Origin: UBA1732 sp045114235
Lineage (GTDB): Bacteria > Verrucomicrobiota > Lentisphaeria > Victivallales > UBA1829
Assembly: GCA_045114235.1 (NCBI GenBank)
Contig: JBGUKB010000038.1
Coordinates: 5,015-69,014 of the forward strand
Length of the DNA stretch: 64,000 nucleotides
Direction of reading: 5' to 3'
The position numbers and the translations under genes were made by a program. Positions 23,870 through 32,404 of this stretch are shown piece by piece (the stretch's first letter is position 1; each line of letters begins with the position of its first letter). Below the pieces are notes generated by a model. The model worked only from the letters and a program-made list of their open reading frames with translations, did no database searches and was not told where the DNA came from.

Positions 23870-26800
23870 TCAAGCGATTACGGTCCAGCTCATGTCGACG
23901 CCACGTCCGAGTTCGGTCCACTTGTTCATGTCGCCGCCGGAGTAATAGCCGAGCATGCCGGTCGAATACTGGCGCACCAGCAGGTCGTCCTGTTTGTCTC
24001 CGTCGTAATCGCCCGCGCCGACCACGAACCAGTCCTTCGCGTCGAGCTGGCCCAGCTGCGACCAGCTGGCGGAATTCCCGTCGTCCCACTTGGCCACGAT
24101 GCCCGTCTCCTTGTGGAACGCCACGATGTCGTCCCTGCCGTCGCCTGCGAAATCGCCGATGGCGCGGACTTCCCAGCCGCTGTCGGACGATGCAAGCTCG
24201 GAAACGGCGCTGTCGATGCCGACCGCGTAGTATTTCGCACCGCCCAGATAGCTCATTACGACGGCGTCCCTGCCGGACCCGGCGAAGTCGCCGCAGCCGA
24301 CGAGCGTCCAGTTCGCGTCGTAGCCCGCGCCGAGGGAAACCCAGCTGTCGGTGCCGTCGGTCCAGACGCCGAGCGCGCCGATCTCGGCACAATGCCACAC
24401 GATGGAGTTCTTTCCCTCGTTTCCGGTCAGGTTGCCGACCTTGTTCTTCCAGACATAGCCCTCGTAATTGGTGAGATAGCTGATGTTCACCCAGTTTGCG
24501 TCGAGGTCTTCGGCGTCGGTGTAATAGCCGATGAACGCGCCCTTGATGCCGCTGACTTCCACATTGCCGACGAGGACGGAGTCCGCCTTGCCGTTGGCGT
24601 TCATGTCGTATGCGCCGAGGACTTCCCATGTGTCGACCGGATGCGTGGCGTTCGTGCTCTGCCACGTGCTCGTGCCGTTCATCCAGAACCCGATCTGGCC
24701 GAAGCCGCCGGTGTACTGGAACATCACGTCGGAAACGCCGTTCGCGTCGATGTCGCTCTTCACGTCGCCGACGACGGCCGCCTGCGAAACAAGGAACGCT
24801 TCGCCGTCCGTGGCCGCGGAAGCGTTGCCGACGTTGTCGACAGCCTGCACGCTCCACTGCCAGGTCGCGAAATCAACGTTTTCCAGTTCGAGGCTGTTGT
24901 CCTTTGTTGTGACCGTGAACGCCTGTCCGCCGTGCGCGTAGCGGACCGTGTATTCCCTGACGCCGGCGAGGTTGTCCATCGAGGCGTCCCATGAGAGGGA
25001 AACGTTCCGCCCGGAGACGGTGGCTTTCAGCCCGGCCGGAGTCGTCGGCGCGATCTTGTCGATGTTTCTCACCGTGTAGCTGGCGATGGGCGATGCGACG
25101 TTGTATCCGTTCAGGCCGCGGAAATACACTCTTCCGTTTTCCTGAAGCACGATCCCCCCGGTATAATCCATCCAGGTCGCCGCGTCGAAGCTGTACTGTT
25201 TCGTCACGGTATAGCTGTCGAAGGTCCCCGTGACCGTGACGTCCTTGTTGGTGAGGGCGGTGATGTCCGCGGCCGTAATGGGTTGTCCGGGGCCGTTTCC
25301 GGTGCAGTCGTCGCCGATATGGAGCATCATCGTGGCGGTTCCGGTCATGGCGGATTTGTCGATGACGACGTCAAGCGAGAGCCTGTACTCGACGCCGTCG
25401 ACCATGAGGTTCTGTCCGTCCGTGATCGTGCCGAGGATCTTGTTTTCGGTGTTTTTGACCGTGAGCGTCGGGAAATCGGAATTTTTCCGCGCGACGGCGA
25501 TCAGATATGTGCCGCGCGACTGGTCGGGTTCGACCGTGATCGTGAAATCCGGGGTGTAGTTTGCTTCCGAAGGTTCGCTGCGGATGCGCTGGTAGTCGTC
25601 CAGCAGGGCCTCCGCGTCGCCGGAAGGATTGATCCTGGAGATGTCGAAATCGATCGTGCAGCCGTTGTCGTCGATGAAAAGATACGTTTTTTCGCCGTCG
25701 AGCGTCGAGGGGCAGATCCTGATCTTTCCGGTCAGGACGGAGCCGGACGACATGTAGAGGACCCCGCCGGACTGGATGTCGACGTTCTTCATGACGGCGC
25801 CGCTGAAGATGGTCATACTGCCGCCGGATGTGATCGTGTTGTCGACCGCCGTGCCGCCGGAGAAGAGGAAGGCGAAGCCTCCGTTGTTCGCCGTGGTGGC
25901 GGACGCCGTGCCGCCGCTGTAGACGCAGAGGCCGCCGTCCGGGTCGCAGTCCTTGAGCGTCGTGGAAACCGCGAGCCCGCCGCCGCTGAGGACCAGTTTC
26001 CCCGTCCCCTCGACGGCCGTGTCCAGCATAGTCGTGCCGGTGTGGACCATGGCGGTATGGTCGTTCAGGAGCGTACCGCTGACCGTGTGTTCCAGGAAGG
26101 TGACGTCCGCGCCCTCTTCGATGGTCACGGTGCCGCCGTTTTCCAGGAGATCTGAGACTTTCGCGCCGGAGTAGATCGTGAGGCAGGCCCCGGACTGCAC
26201 CTCGATGTCTTTCGCGGAACCGCCCGAACGGATCTGGCATCCCGCGCCGTTGACAAGGCCGATGCCGGCGGCGACGCCGCCTTCGTAAACATAGACCATT
26301 CCGCCGGAATTCACGTTCGTGGCGGAGGCTTTGCCGCCGCTGAAGACGTAGAGGCCTTTCGTGGCGGCGCAGCTGTTGACTGTCGCCGACGTTACGACGC
26401 CGCCGTCGGACACGTGCAGCGCCCCTTCATCCGAGATCACGGGGCTCGCCATGGTCGTGCCGGAATGGATCGAGATTTCTTCGTTTTTGATGATCCGTCC
26501 GCTGATGACCTGATCGGCGAAGGTCACGCTCGCGCCTGCCTCGACCGTGATCGATCCTCCGGCTTCAAGGACGTTCGTGACGATCGCGCCGGAGCAGATC
26601 GTAAGGTAGGAGCCGGACTTAACGTTGATGCCGTCCGCCGACCCCCCGGCGCGGACCTGGCAGGCACCGCCCGCGGCGAGTTCGATTCCGGACGCGTATC
26701 CGCCTTCGTACATGTAGATTTCGCCACCGGAATTCACGACTGTCTCCAGGGCGGCCCCGCCGCTGAAAACGAAAAGCCCTTTGGTGTAGACGCAGCTGTT

Positions 26801-28555
26801 GACCGTAGCCGCCGACACGACGCCGCCTTCGGACACGCACAGCGTCCCGTCGTCGGAGATCACGGGGGCTGCCAGAGTCGTGCCGGAGTGCACGGCGACC
26901 ACGCCGTCTTGGATGACCTGTCCGCTGATGATCTGCTCGGCGAAGGTTACGTTCGCGCCGTCCTCGATGGCGATCTGCCCGCCCCGTTCCTTCACTCCGG
27001 TCACGGTGGCTCCCGCCTGAATGTAGAGCGTCGCTCCGGTCTGGACGGTCAGGTCGCTCGCGGAAGCCCCGGCGCAGACCTGGAGCATGCCGGACCCGGA
27101 AAGCACCGCGCCGGAGGCGGCGCCTTTGTCCAGGATGTAGACCGAGCCGGATTTTACGATGGAATCGGCGAACAGGGCGTTCGCATCGACGGAGACGGAG
27201 CCGCCGTCCACCGCGACCCCGGACGCCTTGCCGCCTGCCATCACGCGGAGGCTGCCCCCTTCGAGGATGCTTCCGCCGAGGACGTTTCCGCCGTCCGTCA
27301 GGTAAAGGACGCCGCCGGAGTTCACGTTCGTGGCGGAGGCGGTCCCGCCGCTGGAAATGCAGAGTCCCCCGGCAGCGGTGCAGCTGCCGACCGTGCCGGA
27401 CAGGAACAGCCCGCCGTTCAGGACGTTCATGTTGCCGTCCTGGCGCACGGTCGCGCTCAGGGCGGTCGTGCCGGAATGGATCGCGGCGTATCCGCTGCTC
27501 AGGACGAGCCCCTGGAAGGTGTTGGCGGCAAAGGTGACGTTCGCCCCGTCGGCGACATAGACGTTGCCGCCGTTTTCCACGACGTCGGTCACGGTTGCCC
27601 CGGATTGAATGGAAAGCGTCGCGCCCGGCTGGACGCGGAGGTCGCGGGCGGATGCGCCCTGATAGATCTGGAAGGTGGCCCCGGCGACCACGTTCGCCCC
27701 GATCGCGGTCCCCCCGGACAGCACATAGAGCGCGCCGTCCGGATTGACCGCGGTCTCCAGGGCGGTCCCGCCGCTGGAGACGCAGAGCCCGCCGGCCGTG
27801 GTGCAGCTGTCGACGATCGTTTCGGAGGCGATGCCTCCGTCGCACAGGCCCAGGAGGCCGTCCTGGCATACGGTCACTTTTACGGCGGTCGTGCCGGAAT
27901 GCACCGTCGCCGAAGTCCCGGAGAGAGTTTGCCCGGAGATCACCGCGGATGCGAACGAGACCTTTGCGCCGTTCTGCACGTCTACGTATCCGCCGTTTTC
28001 CTGAATCCGCACGGCGGAGGCGTTCGGACGGATGCTCAGGAATGCGCCGGGAAGCACGCGGATCCCCTGCGCGAACGCATCCTCCCAGACGTCGGCGCGG
28101 TTGCGCAGGTCGGCGTCCAGGAGGGTCCCGCCGCCGAACACATACAGGATGCCGTCGTTCAGCGCCGCGCCGGTCAGCGTCGCGCCGGACTGCACCAGGA
28201 CCGTGCCGCCGTCCTGCGTGACGGCGGACGCTGTCGCGCCGTTCCCGCCGATGCTGAACGATGCTCCGCTGGAAACCGTTACGCCGGATGCCAGCGCGCC
28301 TTCGTAGAGGTAGCCACGGCCTCCGCCGTCCAGCACCGTATTGAACGCTTTGCCCCCGTTCAGGATGCTGACCCCGCCGTTCGAGGTGCAGCTCCCGACG
28401 AGCGTGTCCAGCAGGACCCCGCCTTCCGACACGTGGACGATGCCGTTGTTGACGACCGTCGTTTTGGAAGCGGTTCCACCGCTGCGGACCTGCATCCAGT
28501 CATCGTCGAGGATCATGCCCGAGGTAATGCCGCTGTCTATTTCGTATGTTGCCAT
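23870..28555 (-). CDS. Giant mosaic surface protein: AIDA-like beta-strand repeats, FN3, FG-GAP-like domain
   Basis: A 1561-residue protein, probably a surface adhesin or secreted matrix protein. Residues 1-1010 are Gly/Ser/Thr-rich beta-helix repeats of the AIDA-I type (NSGGxxYxYxGG, VxSGGxA). A 141-residue super-repeat starts at 217, 358, 554, 695 and 836, the second unit having a 55-residue insertion. A linker and calcium-poor beta region follow, then a fibronectin type III domain (about 1168-1255, APTTPAGLKATVSGRNVSLS) and an FG-GAP/VCBS-like propeller region to the end (DIDANGVSDVMFQYTGGFG, CGDFAGSGRDAVV, AGDYDGDKQDDLL). No Sec signal peptide and no autotransporter barrel are visible, so the export route is unclear; type I export through the C-terminus is a guess. 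The ATG at 28555 has GGAAGG upstream; a TTG 18 bp earlier is possible. Confidence 0.85.
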   Translation of the reverse strand: MATYEIDSGITSGMILDDDWMQVRSGGTASKTTVVNNGIVHVSEGGVLLDTLVGSCTSNGGVSILNGGKAFNTVLDGGGRGYLYEGALASGVTVSSGASFSIGGNGATASAVTQDGGTVLVQSGATLTGAALNDGILYVFGGGTLLDADLRNRADVWEDAFAQGIRVLPGAFLSIRPNASAVRIQENGGYVDVQNGAKVSFASAVISGQTLSGTSATVHSGTTAVKVTVCQDGLLGLCDGGIASETIVDSCTTAGGLCVSSGGTALETAVNPDGALYVLSGGTAIGANVVAGATFQIYQGASARDLRVQPGATLSIQSGATVTDVVENGGNVYVADGANVTFAANTFQGLVLSSGYAAIHSGTTALSATVRQDGNMNVLNGGLFLSGTVGSCTAAGGLCISSGGTASATNVNSGGVLYLTDGGNVLGGSILEGGSLRVMAGGKASGVAVDGGSVSVDANALFADSIVKSGSVYILDKGAASGAVLSGSGMLQVCAGASASDLTVQTGATLYIQAGATVTGVKERGGQIAIEDGANVTFAEQIISGQVIQDGVVAVHSGTTLAAPVISDDGTLCVSEGGVVSAATVNSCVYTKGLFVFSGGAALETVVNSGGEIYMYEGGYASGIELAAGGACQVRAGGSADGINVKSGSYLTICSGAIVTNVLEAGGSITVEAGASVTFADQVISGRIIKNEEISIHSGTTMASPVISDEGALHVSDGGVVTSATVNSCAATKGLYVFSGGKASATNVNSGGMVYVYEGGVAAGIGLVNGAGCQIRSGGSAKDIEVQSGACLTIYSGAKVSDLLENGGTVTIEEGADVTFLEHTVSGTLLNDHTAMVHTGTTMLDTAVEGTGKLVLSGGGLAVSTTLKDCDPDGGLCVYSGGTASATTANNGGFAFLFSGGTAVDNTITSGGSMTIFSGAVMKNVDIQSGGVLYMSSGSVLTGKIRICPSTLDGEKTYLFIDDNGCTIDFDISRINPSGDAEALLDDYQRIRSEPSEANYTPDFTITVEPDQSRGTYLIAVARKNSDFPTLTVKNTENKILGTITDGQNLMVDGVEYRLSLDVVIDKSAMTGTATMMLHIGDDCTGNGPGQPITAADITALTNKDVTVTGTFDSYTVTKQYSFDAATWMDYTGGIVLQENGRVYFRGLNGYNVASPIASYTVRNIDKIAPTTPAGLKATVSGRNVSLSWDASMDNLAGVREYTVRYAHGGQAFTVTTKDNSLELENVDFATWQWSVQAVDNVGNASAATDGEAFLVSQAAVVGDVKSDIDANGVSDVMFQYTGGFGQIGFWMNGTSTWQSTNATHPVDTWEVLGAYDMNANGKADSVLVGNVEVSGIKGAFIGYYTDAEDLDANWVNISYLTNYEGYVWKNKVGNLTGNEGKNSIVWHCAEIGALGVWTDGTDSWVSLGAGYDANWTLVGCGDFAGSGRDAVVMSYLGGAKYYAVGIDSAVSELASSDSGWEVRAIGDFAGDGRDDIVAFHKETGIVAKWDDGNSASWSQLGQLDAKDWFVVGAGDYDGDKQDDLLVRQYSTGMLGYYSGGDMNKWTELGRGVDMSWTVIA
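26051..27907 (-). repeat. 423-bp tandem super-repeat inside the mosaic protein gene
   Basis: Four consecutive units marked by the H-S/T-G-T-T motif, spaced 141, 196, 141 and 141 residues apart (423 bp, with one 588-bp unit). Each unit also carries a conserved SC-x4-GL block and VTFA. A fifth, partly decayed unit follows towards 25600. Confidence 0.8.
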
Positions 28556-28584
28556 GGATCGATTGCCTTCCAAATAATATTTTT

Positions 28585-28601
28585 GTGTGATATATGCACA
28601 C
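28585..28601 (-). promoter_or_regulatory. Operator-like palindrome before the mosaic protein gene
   Basis: GTGTG and CACAC arms separated by 7 bases (GTGTGATATATGCACAC on the plus strand), covering the region just after the predicted transcription start. It resembles, but does not match, a CRP-type site because the spacing differs. Regulator unknown. Confidence 0.35.
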
Positions 28602-28604
28602 TAT

Positions 28605-28633
28605 ACTATACTTCCGCATACGGGAAAAGACAA
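28605..28633 (-). promoter_or_regulatory. Promoter of the mosaic surface-protein gene
   Basis: Minus strand TTGTCT, 17 bp, TATAGT, about 50 bp before the start codon at 28555. Confidence 0.55.
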
Positions 28634-28685
28634 ACGGCATTCCCCGAAAAAAACAAAACTGCAACGAAAAGAAACAGGGGAAGTC

Positions 28686-28735
28686 TCAGCGGGCGGCGGC
28701 GAGCTTGCGTTCGACGGCGTCGCCGCGGTCCGCGC
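28686..28735 (-). pseudogene. Possible 3'-end remnant of a TPR-protein paralogue
   Basis: The minus strand reads GDAVERKLAAAR then stop, close to the last residues of the TPR protein at 32405 (YDAIERKLESAR then stop). The first 37 bases from each stop differ at only about six positions. No start or upstream coding sequence remains, since mraY lies directly upstream. It may be a leftover of a duplication or deletion, but the match is short and chance cannot be excluded. Confidence 0.3.
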
Positions 28736-28780
28736 CGCCGTCGGGATTCGTGCGTTCCCTGCGCTCCGCGCGGACCGTTT

Positions 28781-29941
28781 TTACCTGAGTTTCAGCGTGG
28801 CGAGCCCCGCCATCGCGGAAAGGATCGCGAGGATCCAGAACCCCATGACGATCTTGTTGTCGGGGATGCCCATCATTTCGAAATGATGATGGATCGGGGC
28901 ACGGAGGAAGATCCGTTTGCCGTGCCGGAGCTTGTAGCTCGTGCGCTGAAGCCAGACCGAGAGCGTTTCGATGACGAAGACGAGCCCGATGATCGGGACC
29001 AGGAGCTGCTGCGCCAGCATGATGGCGATCATCGCCAGCGCGCCGCCCAGGGCGAGGCTTCCCGTGTCGCCCATGTAGATGGACGCCGGAGCCGTGTTGT
29101 GCCAGAGGAATCCGAGGCAGGCGCCCGCGATTGCGCAGGCGAAAACGCCGAGTTCGCCCGCCTGCGGCACATACGGGATGCCCAGATAAGTGGCAAACTC
29201 GTAATGCCCGTTCAGGTACGCCACGACGGCGAACGCGAGCGCCGCGATGAACATGCAGCCCGTGGCGAGTCCGTCCTTGCCGTCGGTCAGGTTGACGCCG
29301 TTGCTGGTCCCCGCCACCACGAGATAATTGAATCCGAGCATGACGAGCAGGCATCCCGGCATGCACCAGAGCGGCAGATGGAACAGAGGATGATACCGGA
29401 ACGGCACGATGACCGAGATGGATTCCAGTTCGGGGTAGAACTGGAACGGCTGGCGGGAGAAGGGGAAGAAGACCTGCATCGTGACCGCCCCGTGCGTCTT
29501 GTAGAGCAGATACAGCGCGATCACCGTCACGACGGCCTGCACGATCATCTTGGTGCGTTCCCGGACGCCGTCGCGTTCCGAGCGCAGGTATTTCGTCTTG
29601 ATGATGTCGTCGACCATTCCCAGGATCCCGAGGGCGACGGTCGAGAGGACGAAGATGATGAGCGTCCGTTCCGTGATCTTGCTCCAGAGCAAGGTGGCGA
29701 TCACGATTGCCGAGATCATGAAGACTCCGCCCATCAGCGGCGTTTTGGGCTTCTCCGGCTGGTCGTCCATCCGCGGCGACCTCTGCACGCAGTGCACCCT
29801 GAAATACGGGAGAAAGACGGGGATCGAGAGCAGGACGATCAGGAACGCCGTGATGAAGGCGCCTCCCGCCCGGAACGTGATGTAGTTGAAGAGTCGGAGC
29901 GGACCCCAGTCGGTTTCCAGCGAGCTTAAATAATAATACAT
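28781..29941 (-). CDS. mraY: Phospho-N-acetylmuramoyl-pentapeptide transferase
   Basis: Inner-membrane enzyme that moves phospho-MurNAc-pentapeptide onto undecaprenyl phosphate, giving lipid I. It has 386 residues and about ten helices. Diagnostic motifs: TPLMGGVFMI, GMVDDIIK, GVNLTDGKDGLA, YMGDTGSLALGG and RAPIHHHFEMMG. The C-terminus GLATLKLR is complete. AAGGAAGG precedes the ATG at 29941. It starts 15 bp after a hybrid sensor kinase gene on the same strand, so the two are probably cotranscribed. This is unusual, because mraY normally lies between murF and murD in the dcw cluster, and none of those genes is nearby. Confidence 0.97.
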   Translation of the reverse strand: MYYYLSSLETDWGPLRLFNYITFRAGGAFITAFLIVLLSIPVFLPYFRVHCVQRSPRMDDQPEKPKTPLMGGVFMISAIVIATLLWSKITERTLIIFVLSTVALGILGMVDDIIKTKYLRSERDGVRERTKMIVQAVVTVIALYLLYKTHGAVTMQVFFPFSRQPFQFYPELESISVIVPFRYHPLFHLPLWCMPGCLLVMLGFNYLVVAGTSNGVNLTDGKDGLATGCMFIAALAFAVVAYLNGHYEFATYLGIPYVPQAGELGVFACAIAGACLGFLWHNTAPASIYMGDTGSLALGGALAMIAIMLAQQLLVPIIGLVFVIETLSVWLQRTSYKLRHGKRIFLRAPIHHHFEMMGIPDNKIVMGFWILAILSAMAGLATLKLR

Positions 29942-29956
29942 TTCTGCCTTCCTTGA

Positions 29957-32074
29957 TTATCGTATGACGCTTTTGAGCCGTTCCATCGTGACCGGCTTCA
30001 GGAGGATGCCGGTAAAACCGGAAGCTTTGAACGTCTTCTGCGTTTCGATGTCGGCGGTCACGGCATAGACCGGCAGGTCCTTCCACTGTTCCCGCCCTCG
30101 TATCTCGCGGATCAGGCCCTCGCCGTCCATGACGGGCATCCACATGTCGGTCAGGACGAGACCGATCCCGTTGTCCTGTTTCAGAATATCCAGCGCCTCC
30201 GCGCCATTTTCCGCCGTAACGATGTCCGTGACGCCCAGACGGCGCAGCATTGCCTTGATCACGCTCATGTTCAACGGCACATCGTCCACGACCAGGACGC
30301 GCGAGTCATTGGTCGACAGCGTCAGCGTTTCCTGCTTGTTCTGCGCGACGGTCGCGTCCGCCCCGGCGTCCGTCTTTTCCTTCGCGGAGAACGCCACGCG
30401 CGGGAGCACGACGGTGAACGTCGTGCCTTTTCCGAAAATGGATTGCAGGGTCAGCTTGCCGCCCATGCGTTCCGCCATCTGGCAGCAGATCGCCAGGCCC
30501 AGTCCGGTCCCTTTCGAAGCCTTTGCTGTTCTCGCCTGCACAAACGGTTTCAGGACGTTCTCCTGGTCTTCGGGCGCGATGCCGCACCCGGTGTCGGAGA
30601 CGGACATGGTCAGGCATGCCGTTTGGGCATCGCCGTCCGTGTTTTCCTTGAAAACGATGTCCAGGGCGACCTTGCCGTGGTCCGTGAACTTGACGGCGTT
30701 CCCGATGAGGTTGTAGAGGATCTGGCGGATCCGGTGCGGATCGACGTGCAGGAGCGGCATCGGCGCGACGTTTTCCTCCAGCACGACGTCTTTCCCGGAA
30801 ACGGCGAACTCGAACGACGTCATGACGTCGTGCGCCAGGCTGTTCAGGTCGGTCGGTTCCGGCGTCAGCACGACCTTGCCCGCGCCGAGCTTGGAAAGGT
30901 CGAGCACGTCGTTGACCAGGTCGAGCAGGGTGTGTCCGCTCGTCGTGATGGCGTCCAGCGCGTGCCTTCTCTCCGTCTGGTCGGAGATGCCGTGCTTCAG
31001 GAGCTCCGAGAATCCGAGGATGGCGTTGAGCGGAGTGCGGATGTCGTGGCTGACCATGGAGAAGAACATGTCTTTGGTGTGTTCAGCCCGGATCGCGCGG
31101 TTCCTTTCCTCGCGGATGCGGATCAGGTAATAATCCGAGATCAGAATCACGAGGAGAATGATCGCGAGCAGATTGATGGTCAGGAAAAGCGCGAACGGAT
31201 GCCGGCGCAGATATTCGCCCGGTTCGATCTCGGCTTCGACCGGCTGGATCCATTTTCCGGCGAGTTTCTCCATGAATCCGTCGGTGCGCATCGCCAGCAG
31301 CGCCGCGTTGACTTCCACGTACAATCCCGGATTCTTCGATGCGATGCCGATGCACATCTGGGCGCTCTCGATCTCCATGCGCCCCCGGATCTGTTTCCCC
31401 TCCTGTCCCAGTCTCCGGAGATACGTCTCGCCGACGGTCCGGTGGACGATGAAGCAGTCGCACTGCCTGTCGAGGACCGAACGTACGCATTCCGTTGCGG
31501 ACGGATACTCCACGCAGTTCGGCCCCAGCAGATAACGCACCATCGAATCTTCCAGCCCGAACCCTTTGATCAGGGCGATCTTCTTGCTGTAGAGCGTGCT
31601 GAATGACATGCCGGGATTCAGCCCGAACGCCACGAATTTCTCCTCGAACGTCGGGACGGAGATCAGGCAGTCTACGATCTCTGTATCCTGCCAGTCGAAT
31701 CCCAGGATCAGGTCGGCTTCCCCGTTCCGCATTGCCTCGACGGCTTCGTTCCAGCTCGTCAGCGTCAGGTCGAGGTTGCATTCGATCCGGTTCGCCAGTT
31801 CCGCGATCAGCTCGATATTGTATCCGCGCGGCTCCGCGTCGTCCGGGAGACGGTAGGAAAACGGCCTGTAGTCGGCATCGCCGACCACGCGAAGGGTTTT
31901 CCCGAAGGAATTTTTCGGGCGGACGGTCATTTCCGGTTCATTCCATTCCCTTGTTTTCGCATAGTACATCGGCAGGACGACCGACAATGCTCCCGCTGCG
32001 ATGACGATAAAAATGACAACGGACCAGAAAAACAGAGTCCTGGATTGAGACAAACGGCTGAGGAATGCGTTCAT
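29957..32074 (-). CDS. Hybrid sensor histidine kinase with periplasmic solute-binding domain
   Basis: A 705-residue inner-membrane kinase. Order: transmembrane segment (about 15-37), periplasmic family 3 solute-binding domain (about 60-285; LRVVGDADYRPFSYRLPDD), second membrane segment (about 299-322), and HisKA with the phospho-accepting His in SMVSHDIRTPLNAILGF (about 343). HATPase follows (NLIGNAVKF, SDTGCGIAPED, GTGLGLAICCQMA), then a receiver domain (about 590-705; VLVVDDVPLN, LTDMWMPVMD). The sensor domain suggests an amino acid or other small polar ligand. No DNA-binding output domain and no separate response regulator are nearby. It shares its kinase and receiver core with the giant kinase at 43313. 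Cotranscribed with mraY. Confidence 0.92.
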   Translation of the reverse strand: MNAFLSRLSQSRTLFFWSVVIFIVIAAGALSVVLPMYYAKTREWNEPEMTVRPKNSFGKTLRVVGDADYRPFSYRLPDDAEPRGYNIELIAELANRIECNLDLTLTSWNEAVEAMRNGEADLILGFDWQDTEIVDCLISVPTFEEKFVAFGLNPGMSFSTLYSKKIALIKGFGLEDSMVRYLLGPNCVEYPSATECVRSVLDRQCDCFIVHRTVGETYLRRLGQEGKQIRGRMEIESAQMCIGIASKNPGLYVEVNAALLAMRTDGFMEKLAGKWIQPVEAEIEPGEYLRRHPFALFLTINLLAIILLVILISDYYLIRIREERNRAIRAEHTKDMFFSMVSHDIRTPLNAILGFSELLKHGISDQTERRHALDAITTSGHTLLDLVNDVLDLSKLGAGKVVLTPEPTDLNSLAHDVMTSFEFAVSGKDVVLEENVAPMPLLHVDPHRIRQILYNLIGNAVKFTDHGKVALDIVFKENTDGDAQTACLTMSVSDTGCGIAPEDQENVLKPFVQARTAKASKGTGLGLAICCQMAERMGGKLTLQSIFGKGTTFTVVLPRVAFSAKEKTDAGADATVAQNKQETLTLSTNDSRVLVVDDVPLNMSVIKAMLRRLGVTDIVTAENGAEALDILKQDNGIGLVLTDMWMPVMDGEGLIREIRGREQWKDLPVYAVTADIETQKTFKASGFTGILLKPVTMERLKSVIR

Positions 32075-32404
32075 TTGCGTTCAGTCCAATCGTGTTCGGG
32101 TTGCGTTGCCTGCCAGAAGAAAAATGAACCCGGAACGAAGCCGTGATGCTTCCTTCCGGGGCGGAGCGTGGTGGTATGATCTGCGGACTCTGCTTTGTCC
32201 ATTATCGAATCTGGAATACATCAAAAAATAAAGGTCGCGGTTCTCTGAAAAGATGTTTAGAGTTAATGTAAATCCGGAAATGGAAAAATCAAGCGGATTT
32301 TTTCAAAAAAAGACGAAAAAAAGAACGCTTTTTCCGACAGGCGGAATCGTCCGCATGGACCGGGTGATTGTTGAGCGGGGAAATGAGGAGAGAGGAGGGG
32401 GCGG
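32075..32404. other. Intergenic region between the sensor kinase and TPR genes
   Basis: 330 bp without a gene. It holds the hairpin at 32129-32160 with its T-rich tail and an AT-rich stretch at 32215-32330. I could not define a good promoter for the kinase gene here; no -10/-35 pair has normal spacing. Confidence 0.6.
32117..32160 (-). terminator. Terminator or attenuator upstream of the sensor kinase gene
   Basis: CCCGGAACGAAG and CTTCCTTCCGGG (plus-strand arms) form a 12-bp stem with one mismatch and an 8-base loop. On the minus strand it is followed by TTCATTTTTC. It is about 245 bp after the TPR gene stop and 43 bp before the kinase start, so it could end the TPR transcript or control read-through into the kinase-mraY operon. 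Confidence 0.55.

Noticed and set aside
26051..27907. Regular repeats considered as a CRISPR array
   Set aside because: The period is 423 bp, in frame, and encodes protein repeats; there are no short direct repeats with spacers.
28727..28776. Inverted repeat after mraY considered as its terminator
   Set aside because: The run of T follows the stem only on the plus strand, while mraY is on the minus strand.
26414..29929. Plus-strand frame of 1171 codons across the surface-protein gene and mraY
   Set aside because: Runs opposite two clear genes, including mraY with all its motifs. Composition typical of an antisense shadow.
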